Translations under genes and position numbers: made by a program
Notes under the pieces: generated by a model
Told to the model about the DNA's origin: nothing
The model's input: only the letters and a program-made list of their open reading frames with translations
Database searches by the model: none
In this document: positions 1 to 10,198 of the stretch, in pieces
How the letters are laid out: each line of letters begins with the position of its first letter
How positions within the stretch are numbered: position 1 is the first letter of the stretch
DNA from: Streptomyces ortus
Lineage (GTDB): Bacteria > Actinomycetota > Actinomycetes > Streptomycetales > Streptomycetaceae
Assembly: GCF_026341275.1 (NCBI RefSeq)
Contig: NZ_JAIFZO010000002.1
Location: 2,457,264 to 2,521,263 of the forward strand
Direction: 5' to 3'
DNA length: 64,000 bases

Positions 1-1
1 T

Positions 2-1462
<1,461 letters not shown>

Positions 1463-1480
1463 CGCCCTCGTAGGCAGCGT

Positions 1481-1533
1481 CGTACGTACGTCCCCGTACG
1501 CGGTCCCGTACCGTGTGCGGGGACGTACGTACG
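1481..1533. terminator. Hairpin between eno and the FtsB-like gene
   Basis: A perfect 16-bp stem (CGTACGTACGTCCCCG at 1481-1496, complement at 1518-1533) encloses a 21-nt loop. No T-run follows, which is usual for high-GC terminators. It ends 20 nt before the next start codon, so it could partly terminate eno transcripts or act in the leader of the next gene. Confidence 0.55.
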
Positions 1534-1552
1534 TATCGGGGAGGCGGGACAG

Positions 1553-2029
1553 ATGGCTGTGAAGGACCGTGACCGGTTCTCCACCGCGACCAGGCTGCGG
1601 GCGCTCGGTGAGCAGACCGCCGCCCGTGTCTACCGCTCCCAGACCAAACGCCAGGCGCGCCGCTCGCGGCTGACCGGCCGTGCGGCGCTGCTCGCCCTCG
1701 TGCTCTGCTCGCTCGTCGTGGCCCTCGCCTATCCCATAAGGCAGTACGTCTCCCAGCGTGCCGAGGTCGCCGACCTGCAGCGTGAGCGCGAGCAGGCCCG
1801 TGAGCGCGTCGAGGAGCTGCGCGACCTGAAGGCGCGCTGGCAGGACGACGCGTACGCCGAGCAGCGCATCCGGGAACGGCTGCACTACGTGATGCCGGGC
1901 GAGACCGGCTTCATCGTGATCGACCCCGACGCGGCGAAGAAGACGCGTACGGACCGGACGGCCGCCGACCGGGCCTGGTACGCCAACGTCTGGGACGGCG
2001 TCGACAAGGCCGACGCCTCCGACCAGTGA
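1553..2029 (+). CDS. FtsB/DivIC-family septum formation initiator
   Basis: A 158-residue single-pass membrane protein. A basic N-terminus is followed by one transmembrane helix at about residues 43-60 (ALLALVLCSLVVALAYPI), then a charged heptad-rich coiled coil at about 65-100 and the family segment IRERLHYVMPGETGF. Such proteins join the divisome with FtsL and FtsQ. The long basic N-terminal tail and position directly after eno are typical of the actinobacterial form. GGGAGGCGGG lies just upstream of the ATG. The product family is clear; the exact division role is inferred from the family. Confidence 0.9.
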   Translation: MAVKDRDRFSTATRLRALGEQTAARVYRSQTKRQARRSRLTGRAALLALVLCSLVVALAYPIRQYVSQRAEVADLQREREQARERVEELRDLKARWQDDAYAEQRIRERLHYVMPGETGFIVIDPDAAKKTRTDRTAADRAWYANVWDGVDKADASDQ

Positions 2030-2067
2030 ACCGAACCAGCTGAACCAGAAGGACACAGAGCCAAGGC

Positions 2068-2589
2068 ATGCAAACGCCCCCGCCGCCCACCGGGCGCACC
2101 GAGCCCACCGACGCCGACGTCGAGGCCTTCAAGCAGCAGCTCGGTCGGCCACCGCGCGGGCTGCGCGCGATCGCGCACCGCTGTCCGTGCGGACAGCCGG
2201 ACGTCGTCGAGACGGCTCCCCGGCTTCCCGACGGGACGCCGTTCCCGACCACGTACTACCTGACGTGCCCGCGTGCGGCCTCCGCCATCGGCACGCTGGA
2301 GGCGAACGGCGTCATGAAGGAGATGACGGACCGTCTCGCCACGGACCCCGAGCTGGCGAAGGCGTACCGGGCCGCGCACGAGGACTACATCGCGCGGCGG
2401 GACTCCATCGAGGTGCTCGAAGGGTTTCCGAGCGCGGGCGGGATGCCGGACCGGGTGAAGTGCCTGCACGTCCTGGTCGCGCACTCGCTGGCCGCGGGCC
2501 CGGGGGTGAACCCCCTGGGCGACGAGGCGATCGAGATGCTCCCGGAATGGTGGCGCAAGGGCGCGTGCGTCGTGCCTACGGCGGGGTGA
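2068..2589 (+). CDS. DUF501 family protein
   Basis: A 173-residue protein with the DUF501 pattern: LGRPPRGLRAIAHRCPCGQP near residue 25, FPTTYYLTCPRAASAIGTLE near 67, and the C-terminal MPDRVKCLHVLVAHSLAAGPGVNPLGDEA. The conserved cysteines (RCPCG, TCPR, KCLH) suggest metal binding, but no function is established. It lies between the FtsB-like gene and the Ppx/GppA phosphatase, an order kept in many actinobacteria, and is probably co-transcribed with the former (38-bp gap). ATG at 2068 lacks a strong ribosome site. Confidence 0.88.
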   Translation: MQTPPPPTGRTEPTDADVEAFKQQLGRPPRGLRAIAHRCPCGQPDVVETAPRLPDGTPFPTTYYLTCPRAASAIGTLEANGVMKEMTDRLATDPELAKAYRAAHEDYIARRDSIEVLEGFPSAGGMPDRVKCLHVLVAHSLAAGPGVNPLGDEAIEMLPEWWRKGACVVPTAG

Positions 2590-2593
2590 ACCG

Positions 2594-2806
2594 GGGCGCA
2601 GCCCCTCTTGAGGGCGCGGGGAACGGCGCAGTCTGTTGTTTTCGGGGGCGCGGGGAACGGCGCAATCTTTTGCCTTTCAGGGGCGCGGGGAACGGCGCAA
2701 TCTCTTGCCTTTTAGGGGCGCGGGGAACGGCGCAATCCTTTGCCTTCAGGGGCGCGGGGAACTGCGCAATCGGGGGTTCGGGGGCGGAGCCCCTGAGCGG
2801 GACGAA
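2594..2806. repeat. Five-unit tandem array of GGGGCGCGGGGAACGGCGC repeats
   Basis: Five near-identical units (core GGGGCGCGGGGAACGGCGCA) occur head to tail at a period of about 35-37 bp, separated by short T-rich spacers such as ATCTTTTGCCTTTCA. The array ends in GGGGGCGGAGCCCCTGA, a piece of the second dispersed family seen at 5726 and 29890. It fills the gap between the DUF501 and phosphatase genes and codes for nothing convincing. Confidence 0.9.
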
Positions 2807-2832
2807 CGACTGCAACAGGAGATCTCACCACA

Positions 2833-3774
2833 ATGACTCGCGTCGCCGCCGTCGACTGCGGCACCAACTCCATCCGCCTCCTCGTCGCGGACGCGCACCC
2901 CGACACCGGCGAACTCGTCGACCTGGACCGCCGCATGACGATCGTCCGCCTCGGACAGGACGTCGACCGCACGGGCCGCCTCGCCCCGGAGGCCCTGGAC
3001 CGCACCTTCGCGGCCTGCCGCGAGTACGCCGAGGTCATCAAGGAGCACGGCGCCGAGCGCCTGCGCTTCGTGGCCACCTCGGCCTCCCGCGACGCCGAGA
3101 ACCGCGACGAGTTCGTCCGCGGGGTCCTCGACATCCTGGGCGTGGAGCCCGAGGTCATCTCCGGCGACCAGGAGGCCGAGTTCTCGTTCACGGGCGCCAC
3201 GAAGGAGCTGGCGGGCCGTGACGACCTGGCCAAGCCCTATCTCGTGGTGGACATCGGCGGCGGCTCCACCGAGTTCGTCGTCGGGGACGACCACGTGCGG
3301 GGCGCCCGCTCGGTGGACATCGGCTGTGTACGGATGACGGAACGGCACCTCGTCCGGGACGGCGTGGTCACCGACCCGCCGACCGAGGAGCAGATCCGGG
3401 CGATCCGCGCCGACATCGAGGCGGCCCTCGACCTCGCCGAGGAGTCCGTGCCCCTGCGGGAGGCCCGCACGCTCGTCGGACTGGCCGGCTCCGTCACCAC
3501 CGTCGCGGCGATCGCCCTGGAGCTTCCGGAGTACGACTCCGAGGCCATCCACCACTCCCGGGTCTCCCTGGACAAGGTCCGTGAGATCACCGGGCGGCTG
3601 CTCGCGGCCACGCACGCCGAGCGGGCGGCGATCCCCTCGATGCATCCGGGGCGCGTCGACGTCATCGGCGCCGGCGCCCTCGTACTCCTCGCGATCATGG
3701 AGCGGACCGGCGCCCGGGAGGTCGTCGTGAGCGAGCACGACATCCTCGACGGCATCGCGTGGTCCGTGGCCTGA
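2833..3774 (+). CDS. Ppx/GppA-family exopolyphosphatase
   Basis: A 313-residue member of the ASKHA-fold Ppx/GppA phosphatases, which hydrolyse polyphosphate or pppGpp. Visible signatures are the phosphate-1 loop AVDCGTNSIRLLVAD at residues 6-20, VATSASRDAENRDEF near 78, and the phosphate-2 glycine loop DIGGGSTEFVVG near 140. It has only the core N-terminal unit, as in the short actinobacterial Ppx2 type, and lacks the C-terminal HD-like extension of E. coli Ppx. AGGAG at 2817-2821 supports the ATG. Substrate preference cannot be read from the sequence. Confidence 0.92.
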   Translation: MTRVAAVDCGTNSIRLLVADAHPDTGELVDLDRRMTIVRLGQDVDRTGRLAPEALDRTFAACREYAEVIKEHGAERLRFVATSASRDAENRDEFVRGVLDILGVEPEVISGDQEAEFSFTGATKELAGRDDLAKPYLVVDIGGGSTEFVVGDDHVRGARSVDIGCVRMTERHLVRDGVVTDPPTEEQIRAIRADIEAALDLAEESVPLREARTLVGLAGSVTTVAAIALELPEYDSEAIHHSRVSLDKVREITGRLLAATHAERAAIPSMHPGRVDVIGAGALVLLAIMERTGAREVVVSEHDILDGIAWSVA

Positions 3775-3908
3775 ACCGGGCCCGCGTCGAGGCCCCGCTC
3801 GCCCCCACGTCGGCGGCCTCGGCTGAGCAGGTCCGGCACCGGATGAGCGCACTTGAGGGGCCTGGCGAGGGCCTGGAAACGACGGCGCCGACAGCCCTGC
3901 GGAAAACT

Positions 3909-3926
3909 TCGTGAAGTTCTTCACAA
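3909..3926. promoter_or_regulatory. Rex-like operator upstream of NADH dehydrogenase
   Basis: TCGTGAAGTTCTTCACAA matches the Rex pattern TTGTG-N8-CACAA with one mismatch and contains the 14-bp palindrome GTGAAGTTCTTCAC. Rex senses NADH/NAD+ and controls respiratory genes in Streptomyces. It lies about 310 bp before the downstream dehydrogenase start, so a long leader or a distal promoter would be needed. Confidence 0.5.
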
Positions 3927-4234
3927 GAGAATCGGTCCTGTTGAGGGAGGTTTTACTCCCTCCGGGTACCGCGCGGCTCCCGACAGCGCTCAATCCATGA
4001 TCAACAGGCTGTTTCGTGAAGGCTGCGATCATGTGAACGGGTCGGCTGGTCCAGGAGTGTGAATGAGCCGGAGTGGCAGCTCAGGCGGCATTGACAACGG
4101 GTCGCGACGTGCGCTGGTTCCCCTGCTGGAACATGACCTGGGTCACGTGGGCCGCGCAGTGTAGCAGAGGGTGTGAAGAAGCTTGTGAAGGGGCGCACGA
4201 GCGACCCCCCTGTGACAGGTGGATACTCGATGGC

Positions 4235-5638
4235 ATGAGCACCACGGAGCGTCCCAGGATCCTCGTAGTAGGCGGTGGGTACGTAGGCCTGTACGCAGCT
4301 CGGCGCATCCTCAAGAAGATGCGCTACGGCGAGGCGACCGTCACGGTCGTCGACCCCCGGTCGTACATGACCTACCAGCCCTTCCTCCCCGAAGCAGCCG
4401 CAGGCAGCATTTCGCCTCGGCACGTCGTCGTCCCGCTGCGACGCGTGCTGCCCAAGGCGGAAGTCCTCACCGGCCGGGTCACGACCATCGACCAGGACCG
4501 CAAGGTCGCCACGATCGCCCCCCTCGTGGGCGAGGCGTACGAGCTGCCCTTCGACTACCTCGTCATCGCGATGGGCGCGGTCTCCCGCACCTTCCCGATC
4601 CCCGGCCTCGCCGAGCAGGGCATCGGCATGAAGGGCATCGAGGAGGCCATCGGCCTGCGCAACCACGTCCTCGAGCAGCTCGACAAGGCCGACTCCACGA
4701 CCGACGAGGACGTCCGCCGCAAGGCGCTGACCTTCGTCTTCGTCGGCGGTGGCTTCGCAGGCGCGGAGACCATCGGCGAGGTCGAGGACATGGCCAGGGA
4801 CGCCGCGAAGTACTACAGCAACGTCTCCCGCGAGGACATGCGCTTCATCCTCGTCGACGCCGCGGACAAGATCCTTCCCGAGGTCGGCCCCAAGCTCGGC
4901 CAGTACGGCAAGGAGCACCTCGAAGGACGTGGGGTCGAGGTCTACCTCTCCACCTCCATGGACTCCTGCGTCGACGGCCACGTGGTCCTGAAGAACGGCC
5001 TCGAAGTCGACTCCAGCACGATCGTGTGGACGGCCGGCGTCAAGCCCAACCCGGTGCTCTCCCGCTTCGGCCTGCCGCTCGGCCCCCGTGGTCACGTGGA
5101 CACCGGCACCACCCTCCAGGTGCGCGGCACGGACTACATCTGGTCCGCGGGCGACAACGCCCAGGTGCCCGACCTCGTCGGCCGCAAGGCGGGCAACGAG
5201 AACGCCTGGTGCCCGCCGAACGCCCAGCACGCGCTGCGTCAGGCGCGGGTCCTCGGCGACAACGTGATCTCCGGTATGCGGGGCTTCCCGCAGAAGGAGT
5301 ACAGCCACGCCAACAAGGGTGCGGTCGCCGGTCTCGGGCTGCACAAGGGCGTCGCGTTCATCGTCGTGGGCAAGATGAAGATCAAGCTCAAGGGCCGACT
5401 GGCCTGGTACATGCACCGTGGGTACCACGGGCTGGCCATGCCGACCTGGAACCGGAAGATCCGCGTCTTCGCGGACTGGACGCTGGCCGTGTTCCTGAAG
5501 CGTGAGGTCGTCTCGCTCGGAGCGATGGAGACTCCTCGCGAGGAGTTCTACGAGGCGGCGAAGCCGGCGCCGGCGGTTGCGGCTGCCGCTGTTCCGGCGA
5601 AGGCGGCGAAGACGGAGGAGAAGGCCAAGGCCTCCTGA
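4235..5638 (+). CDS. ndh: Type II NADH dehydrogenase (NDH-2-like)
   Basis: A 467-residue FAD/NAD(P)-dependent oxidoreductase expected to pass electrons from NADH to menaquinone without pumping protons. The N-terminal FAD site RILVVGGGYVGLYAARRI and the second dinucleotide site FVFVGGGFAGAETIGEV near residue 170 are both clear, as is the C-terminal FAD contact SAGDNAQVPD. The amphipathic C-terminus around LAWYMHRGYHGLAMP probably docks on the membrane, and the tail is Ala/Lys-rich. The frame is open upstream from 4073, but ATG 4235 (MSTTERPRILVVGG) places the FAD motif correctly. Monocistronic, with its own terminator. Confidence 0.9.
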   Translation: MSTTERPRILVVGGGYVGLYAARRILKKMRYGEATVTVVDPRSYMTYQPFLPEAAAGSISPRHVVVPLRRVLPKAEVLTGRVTTIDQDRKVATIAPLVGEAYELPFDYLVIAMGAVSRTFPIPGLAEQGIGMKGIEEAIGLRNHVLEQLDKADSTTDEDVRRKALTFVFVGGGFAGAETIGEVEDMARDAAKYYSNVSREDMRFILVDAADKILPEVGPKLGQYGKEHLEGRGVEVYLSTSMDSCVDGHVVLKNGLEVDSSTIVWTAGVKPNPVLSRFGLPLGPRGHVDTGTTLQVRGTDYIWSAGDNAQVPDLVGRKAGNENAWCPPNAQHALRQARVLGDNVISGMRGFPQKEYSHANKGAVAGLGLHKGVAFIVVGKMKIKLKGRLAWYMHRGYHGLAMPTWNRKIRVFADWTLAVFLKREVVSLGAMETPREEFYEAAKPAPAVAAAAVPAKAAKTEEKAKAS

Positions 5639-5667
5639 CCTCCGGTCACCGTCCACCCGCTTGCTCC

Positions 5668-5707
5668 GAAGGGGCCTCCCGCCATCCGTGGTGCGGGAGG
5701 CCCCTTC
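5668..5707 (+). terminator. Terminator after NADH dehydrogenase
   Basis: A 15-bp perfect stem, GAAGGGGCCTCCCGC at 5668-5682 with its complement at 5693-5707, around a 10-nt loop, 30 bp after the stop codon. Confidence 0.85.
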
Positions 5708-5725
5708 GGCGTTCCTCGCCCCAGC

Positions 5726-5850
5726 CCGTTCTCAGGGGCTCCGCCCCGAACCCCCGGTCCTCAAACGCCGGACGGGCTGAAGCATTTCAGCCCGTCCGGC
5801 GTTTGAGGACGAGCGCGTGAGCGCGACAGGGGTCCTGGGGCACAGCCCCC
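5726..5850. repeat. Dispersed palindromic element (CGCCGGACGGGCTGAA family)
   Basis: Contains CTCAGGGGCTCCGCC, then a perfect 24-bp inverted repeat (arms 5758-5781 and 5786-5809, loop GCAT) with the core CGCCGGACGGGCTGAA, then a GC-rich tail. Parts recur at 2790-2806 and 29890-29995. It sits between ndh and the methyltransferase gene and could also stop transcription. Confidence 0.85.
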
Positions 5851-5973
5851 TAGTACGTGGTGTGTGCATGTATTTTGCTCGAACATGACGCTTTCGCGGG
5901 ACTGCGCTCCGCCCCCGTTGGTGTTTACGTGGTGTTGGAGTCTGTGGAATTCCTCGTCACGGAGGTGTGCGTC

Positions 5974-7271
5974 ATGCAGGACGCGGCGCTTCGGCTCAAG
6001 GCGCTGATGGAACAGCTGCTGGGAGCCCCGCTCCCGGTGCGGATTCGTGCCTGGGACGGTTCGGAAGCGGGACCGCCGGGCACGCCCGTGCTCGTCGTAC
6101 GGAACCGGCGGGCGCTGCGCCGACTTCTGTGGAAGCCGGGGGAGTTGGGTCTGGCGCGGGCCTGGGTCGCCGGTGACCTCACGGTGGACGGCGATCTGTA
6201 CGCCGTACTGGACGCGGTGGCCGAGATGGTCTGGGAGCGCGGGGAGGACGCCAGGACCCTCGCCCAGGCCCTGCGGGACCCCGACGTACGGTCCGCCGTG
6301 CGCGGGCTCGTACGGATGGCGGGTTCGCCGCTGCCGCCCGCCCCGCCCCGCGAGGAGGTGCGCGGCCGGTCCCGGCTCTCCCATCTGCACACCAAGCGCA
6401 GCGACCGGCGGGCCATCAGCCACCACTACGACGTCGGCAACGACTTCTACGAGATCGTCCTCGGGCCGTCCATGGTCTACTCGTGCGCCTACTGGGAGGC
6501 CCCGGACGGCACTCTGGAGGACGCCCAGCGCGACAAGCTCGATCTCATCGCCCGCAAGCTGGAGCTGAAGCCGGGCATGCGCCTGCTCGACGTCGGCTGC
6601 GGCTGGGGCTCGATGGCCATCCACGCGGCCCGTGAGTACGGCGTGAGCGTGGTCGGCGTGACGCTGTCCCAGGAGCAGGCCGCGTACGCCCGCAAGCGCG
6701 TCGCGGAGGAAGGGCTCACCGACCGGGTCGAGATCCGCGTCCAGGACTACCGGGACGTCGGCGACGGGCCGTACGACGCCATCTCCTCGATCGGGATGGC
6801 CGAACACGTCGGCGGCGAACGCTATCTGGAGTACGCGCGCGATCTGTTCGCCCTCCTCAAGCCGGGCGGACGGCTGCTGAACCACCAGATCGGACGCCGG
6901 CCGTGGCGGGACGAAGCGGCGTACGAGATCGACGAGTTCATCGACGCCTACGTCTTCCCGGACGGGGAGCTCGCGCCGATCGGCGAGACCGTGACGCAGC
7001 TGGAGAACGCCGGGTTCGAGGTGCGGGACGTCGAGTCGATCCGGGAGCACTACGCGCTCACCCTGCGCCGCTGGGTGGCCAACCTGGAGGCGGACTGGCC
7101 GCGGGCGGTCAAGCTCACCAGTCCCGGCCGGGCCCGCGTCTGGCGCCTCTACATGGCCGCCTCGGCGCTCGGCTTCGAACGCAACCGCATCGGCGTCAAC
7201 CAGGTGCTGGCGGTGCGGACACCCCCTCCGGCGCGTCGGGCATGCCGCTGCGGGCTCGTACCTGGAACTGA
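5974..7271 (+). CDS. Cyclopropane-fatty-acid-synthase family methyltransferase, frameshifted at 3' end
   Basis: SAM-dependent methyltransferase related to cyclopropane fatty acyl phospholipid synthase, acting on membrane lipid acyl chains. The SAM-binding DVGCGWGSMAIHAA lies near residue 208, with the family segment SHHYDVGNDFYEIVLGPSMVYSCAYW before it. ATG 5974 has GGAGG 8 nt upstream. As read, the frame misses its stop and runs 634 bp further, into the convergent gene. Restoring one C in the C-run at 7222-7226 gives an end VLAVRTPPSGASGMPLRARTWN and a stop at 7269-7271, about 432 residues, the length expected. The coordinates given assume that correction. The shift could be a real indel or a sequencing error. 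Confidence 0.85.
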
Positions 7272-7291
7272 ACCGAGGCCGATCCGGGTGA

Positions 7292-7330
7292 CCGATGGGG
7301 GCCCGTTCCCTCAGGAACGGGCCCCATCGG
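7292..7330. terminator. Bidirectional terminator between convergent genes
   Basis: Stem CGATGGGGGCCCGTTCC / GGAACGGGCCCCATCG with one bulged G and a CTCA loop, between the methyltransferase and the leftward ABC permease. Confidence 0.8.
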
Positions 7331-7365
7331 CCTACCCGGTCACCCGGACCGTCGTGCGGCGGCGC

Positions 7366-9894
7366 CTACTCGGACTTGATCGCCGACAGCATGTTCAGAC
7401 GGGCCGCCCGGCGGGCCGGCCACAGGGCCGCGAGGACACCGACCGCCGCCGCCAGGAGCAGGAAGACGGCCATCCGGTCCCAGGGCAGCACCAGCTCGTA
7501 CGTCGGCATCTTCGCGCCCGCGAGTTCACCGGCGGCCCAGCCGAAGAACACGCCGAGGCCCACACCGAGGACTCCGCCGAACAGGGAGATGACCAGGGAC
7601 TCCAGGCGGACCATCCGCTTGATCCCCTTGCGGTCGAGGCCGATCGCGCGGAGCATGCCGATCTCCTGCGAACGCTCGAAGACGGACATCGCGAGGGTGT
7701 TGATCACGCCCAGCACGGCGACCAGGACGGCCATCGCGAGCAGGCCGTAGAGCATGTTCAGCATCAGCGTGAACATCTGCGCGATCTCGTTGGACACGTC
7801 CTGCTTGTCCTGGACCTTGACGGCAGGGTTGTTGCCGAGCGCCTTCTCCAGCTTGTCCTTGGTCGCGTCGGACGTGCCGCCCGAGGTCTTCAGCATGACC
7901 TGTGAGTCGCCCGGGTTCGCCTGGTTCGGGGCGAGGGTCGCGAGGTCGACCATGATCCCGCGGATCATCTCGTTGCCCTCGTAGACACCGGCGACCGTCA
8001 TCTGCCGCTTCTTGCCGTCCTCGTACGAGATCGAGAACGTCGTACCGGCCTTCCAGCCGAGGCGATCGGCGGTGTCCTCGTCCACCACCGCCTGGGTGCC
8101 GCTGACCTTGAACGAGCCGTTGCCGACCGTCAGATCGGTCAGTTCGCCGATCGCGGAGCCCTTCACACCGGTCACGTACTCGGTGTCGCCGTCGATGCGC
8201 GCGGGCGCCTCGCGCAGGGCACTGATGGTGGTGACGCCGTCGGTCTTCGCGAGCGTCTTCTCGACGTCCGGCGAGAGGTTGTTGAAGTTCGCCATCGAGA
8301 CCACGTAGTCCGCCTTCAGCGCGGACGTGGCCATCTTGTCGATGCCCTTCTGCAGACTGCCCGCCATCACCGTCATACCGGTGATGAGGGTCAGCCCGAT
8401 CATGAGGGCGGAAGCGGTGGCGGCGGTGCGGCGCGGGTTGCGTACGGAGTTCTGGCGGGCCAGCTTGCCCGAGACGCCGAAGATCCGCAGGACCGGGGCC
8501 GCGCCCGCGATCAGCGGGCGGGACAGCAGGGGCGTGAGGATGAAGACGCCGATGATCAGCAGGGCCGCGCCGAAGCCCATCGGGGCCTGTCCGTCGCTGC
8601 CGTCCATGGTCGTGGCGTAGAGGACGACGGTGACGCCCGCCGCCGCGACCAGTGCGCCGAGCGTGTTGCGCAGCACCAGCGACTTGGTGGTCGCCGTGGC
8701 GTGCACGCTGCTCATCGCCGCGACCGGCGGGATCTTCGCGGCGCGGCGGCCCGGCAGCCAGGCGGCCAGCATCGTGATCAGGATGCCGACGGCGAACGAC
8801 GTGCCGACCGTGCCCGGGGTGATGACCAGCGGTCCGGCCGGGACCGTGGCGTCCAGCAGGCCCATCAGGCCGCGCAGGCCCGCGCCGATACCGATACCGG
8901 CGAGCAGACCCGTGACGGCGGCGACCGTGCCGACCAGGAAGGCTTCGAGGAGCACCGAGCGGGTGACCTGCTTGCGGGAGGCGCCCACCGCGCGCAGCAG
9001 CGCCAGTTCCTTGGTGCGCTGGGCGACCAGCATGGTGAAGGTGTTGGCGATGATGAACGTGCCGACGAACAGCGCGATGCCGGCGAAGACCAGCAGGCCG
9101 GTCTTGAGGCCGCTCATCTCGGCCTCGATCATCTCCGCCTGGGAGTCGGCGAGCTGTTGGCCGGTCGTGGTGGAGGTGAGGTCCTGCGGGAGGACCTTCT
9201 CGAGGCTCTCGCGAAGGGCGGTCTGGCTGGTGCCCGGGGCGGCCTTCACGTCGATCTCGCCGTACGCGCCGGTCTTGTGGAAGAGCCGCTGCGCGGTGGC
9301 CGTGTCGAAGAGGGCGAGGCTGCCGCCGGCGGCGACGTTGCCGTCGTCCGTGGTGAAGATCGCGGTGACGGTGGGGGTGAGGACCGGGCCGTCGACCGAG
9401 AGCCGTACGGTGTCGCCGACCTTGTAGCCGGCCCGCCTCGCCGTCTCGGCGTCGATGGCGACCTCGTCCTTGCCGACGGGGGCCTTGCCGCTCTTCAGGG
9501 GGTAACGGGGGTCTTTGTCGCCCCAGTAGTTGCCGCCCTGCGACTGGAAGCCGCCGCCGATGAGCTTGCCGTCCTTGCCGGCGATGGCGGTGAAGCCGCT
9601 GACCACGCCGATGGCGGACTCGGCGCCGGGGGCCTTGGCGGCCTTGTCCAGCATGGCCTGGGTCAGCTCGGGGTCCTTGCCGAGGTCGTCGCGCCCGTCG
9701 GGCGGGAACTCCGGTTCGACGGCGACGTCGACGTGGTCGAAGCCCTTCGCCGAACTCTTCTGGTACGCGTCCGAGATGGTGTTGGTGAAGACCAGGGTGC
9801 CGGAGACGAACGCCACGCCCAGCATCACGGCGAGCACGGTCATCAGGAGCCTGGCCTTGTGCGCCAGCACGTTGCGCAGGGCGGTACGGAGCAT
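7366..9894 (-). CDS. ABC transporter permease with two FtsX domains
   Basis: An 842-residue integral membrane protein of the MacB/LolE type. An N-terminal helix at about residues 15-35 leads into a periplasmic-type domain, three helices near 260-390 (FtsX domain 1), a second long extracellular domain, and three helices near 700-830 ending in AARLNMLSAIKSE (FtsX domain 2). ELALLRAVGASRKQV and EIGMLRAIGLDRKGI are the two FtsX coupling segments that contact the ATPase. Its ATP-binding partner lies upstream on the same strand across a repeat-filled gap. These exporters release peptides, lipids or antibiotics; the substrate is unknown. Confidence 0.92.
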   Translation of the reverse strand: MLRTALRNVLAHKARLLMTVLAVMLGVAFVSGTLVFTNTISDAYQKSSAKGFDHVDVAVEPEFPPDGRDDLGKDPELTQAMLDKAAKAPGAESAIGVVSGFTAIAGKDGKLIGGGFQSQGGNYWGDKDPRYPLKSGKAPVGKDEVAIDAETARRAGYKVGDTVRLSVDGPVLTPTVTAIFTTDDGNVAAGGSLALFDTATAQRLFHKTGAYGEIDVKAAPGTSQTALRESLEKVLPQDLTSTTTGQQLADSQAEMIEAEMSGLKTGLLVFAGIALFVGTFIIANTFTMLVAQRTKELALLRAVGASRKQVTRSVLLEAFLVGTVAAVTGLLAGIGIGAGLRGLMGLLDATVPAGPLVITPGTVGTSFAVGILITMLAAWLPGRRAAKIPPVAAMSSVHATATTKSLVLRNTLGALVAAAGVTVVLYATTMDGSDGQAPMGFGAALLIIGVFILTPLLSRPLIAGAAPVLRIFGVSGKLARQNSVRNPRRTAATASALMIGLTLITGMTVMAGSLQKGIDKMATSALKADYVVSMANFNNLSPDVEKTLAKTDGVTTISALREAPARIDGDTEYVTGVKGSAIGELTDLTVGNGSFKVSGTQAVVDEDTADRLGWKAGTTFSISYEDGKKRQMTVAGVYEGNEMIRGIMVDLATLAPNQANPGDSQVMLKTSGGTSDATKDKLEKALGNNPAVKVQDKQDVSNEIAQMFTLMLNMLYGLLAMAVLVAVLGVINTLAMSVFERSQEIGMLRAIGLDRKGIKRMVRLESLVISLFGGVLGVGLGVFFGWAAGELAGAKMPTYELVLPWDRMAVFLLLAAAVGVLAALWPARRAARLNMLSAIKSE

Positions 9895-9965
9895 GTCTTC
9901 TCAGTCCAGGTGGGGTGGATGGGTGGGGCGGGCGGTCGTGGTGCCGGGTGCGGGTGCCGGGTGCC

Positions 9966-10102
9966 CTAGGGCTTTTGCGCCGTTCCCCGCGCCCCTGAAG
10001 GAAGGGGGCCAGGGGTTCGCGCCGTTCCCTGCGGCCCTGAAAGAAGGGCTGCCGGGCCGGCCTGGGGTGTGCCCCTTCAGGGGCGCGGGGAACTGCGCAC
10101 TC
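9966..10102. repeat. Dispersed repeat, three units between the ABC transporter genes
   Basis: Two direct copies of GCGCCGTTCCCCGCGCCCCT (the second degenerate, GTTCCCTGCGGCCCT) followed by one inverted copy (GGGGCGCGGGGAACTGCGCA near 10080). It interrupts an ABC gene pair that is usually tightly linked, leaving a gap of about 300 bp. Confidence 0.85.
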
Positions 10103-10198
10103 CAGCCGCTACCGGGGTGCCCGGGTCGTGCGGGCCGCCGTTCCTGCCGGAGGGCGGCAGGGTGCCGGGCCGACACGAGGGAGCGGGGGGCGCCCCGG

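Noticed and set aside
4073..4234. An earlier start for the NADH dehydrogenase
   Set aside because: The added 54 residues have no domain and no ribosome site; the FAD motif follows ATG 4235 at the usual distance.
7272..7905. Extension of the cyclopropane synthase-like protein to 7905
   Set aside because: The extra sequence is antisense to the ABC permease and low-complexity; a single missing C explains the lost stop.
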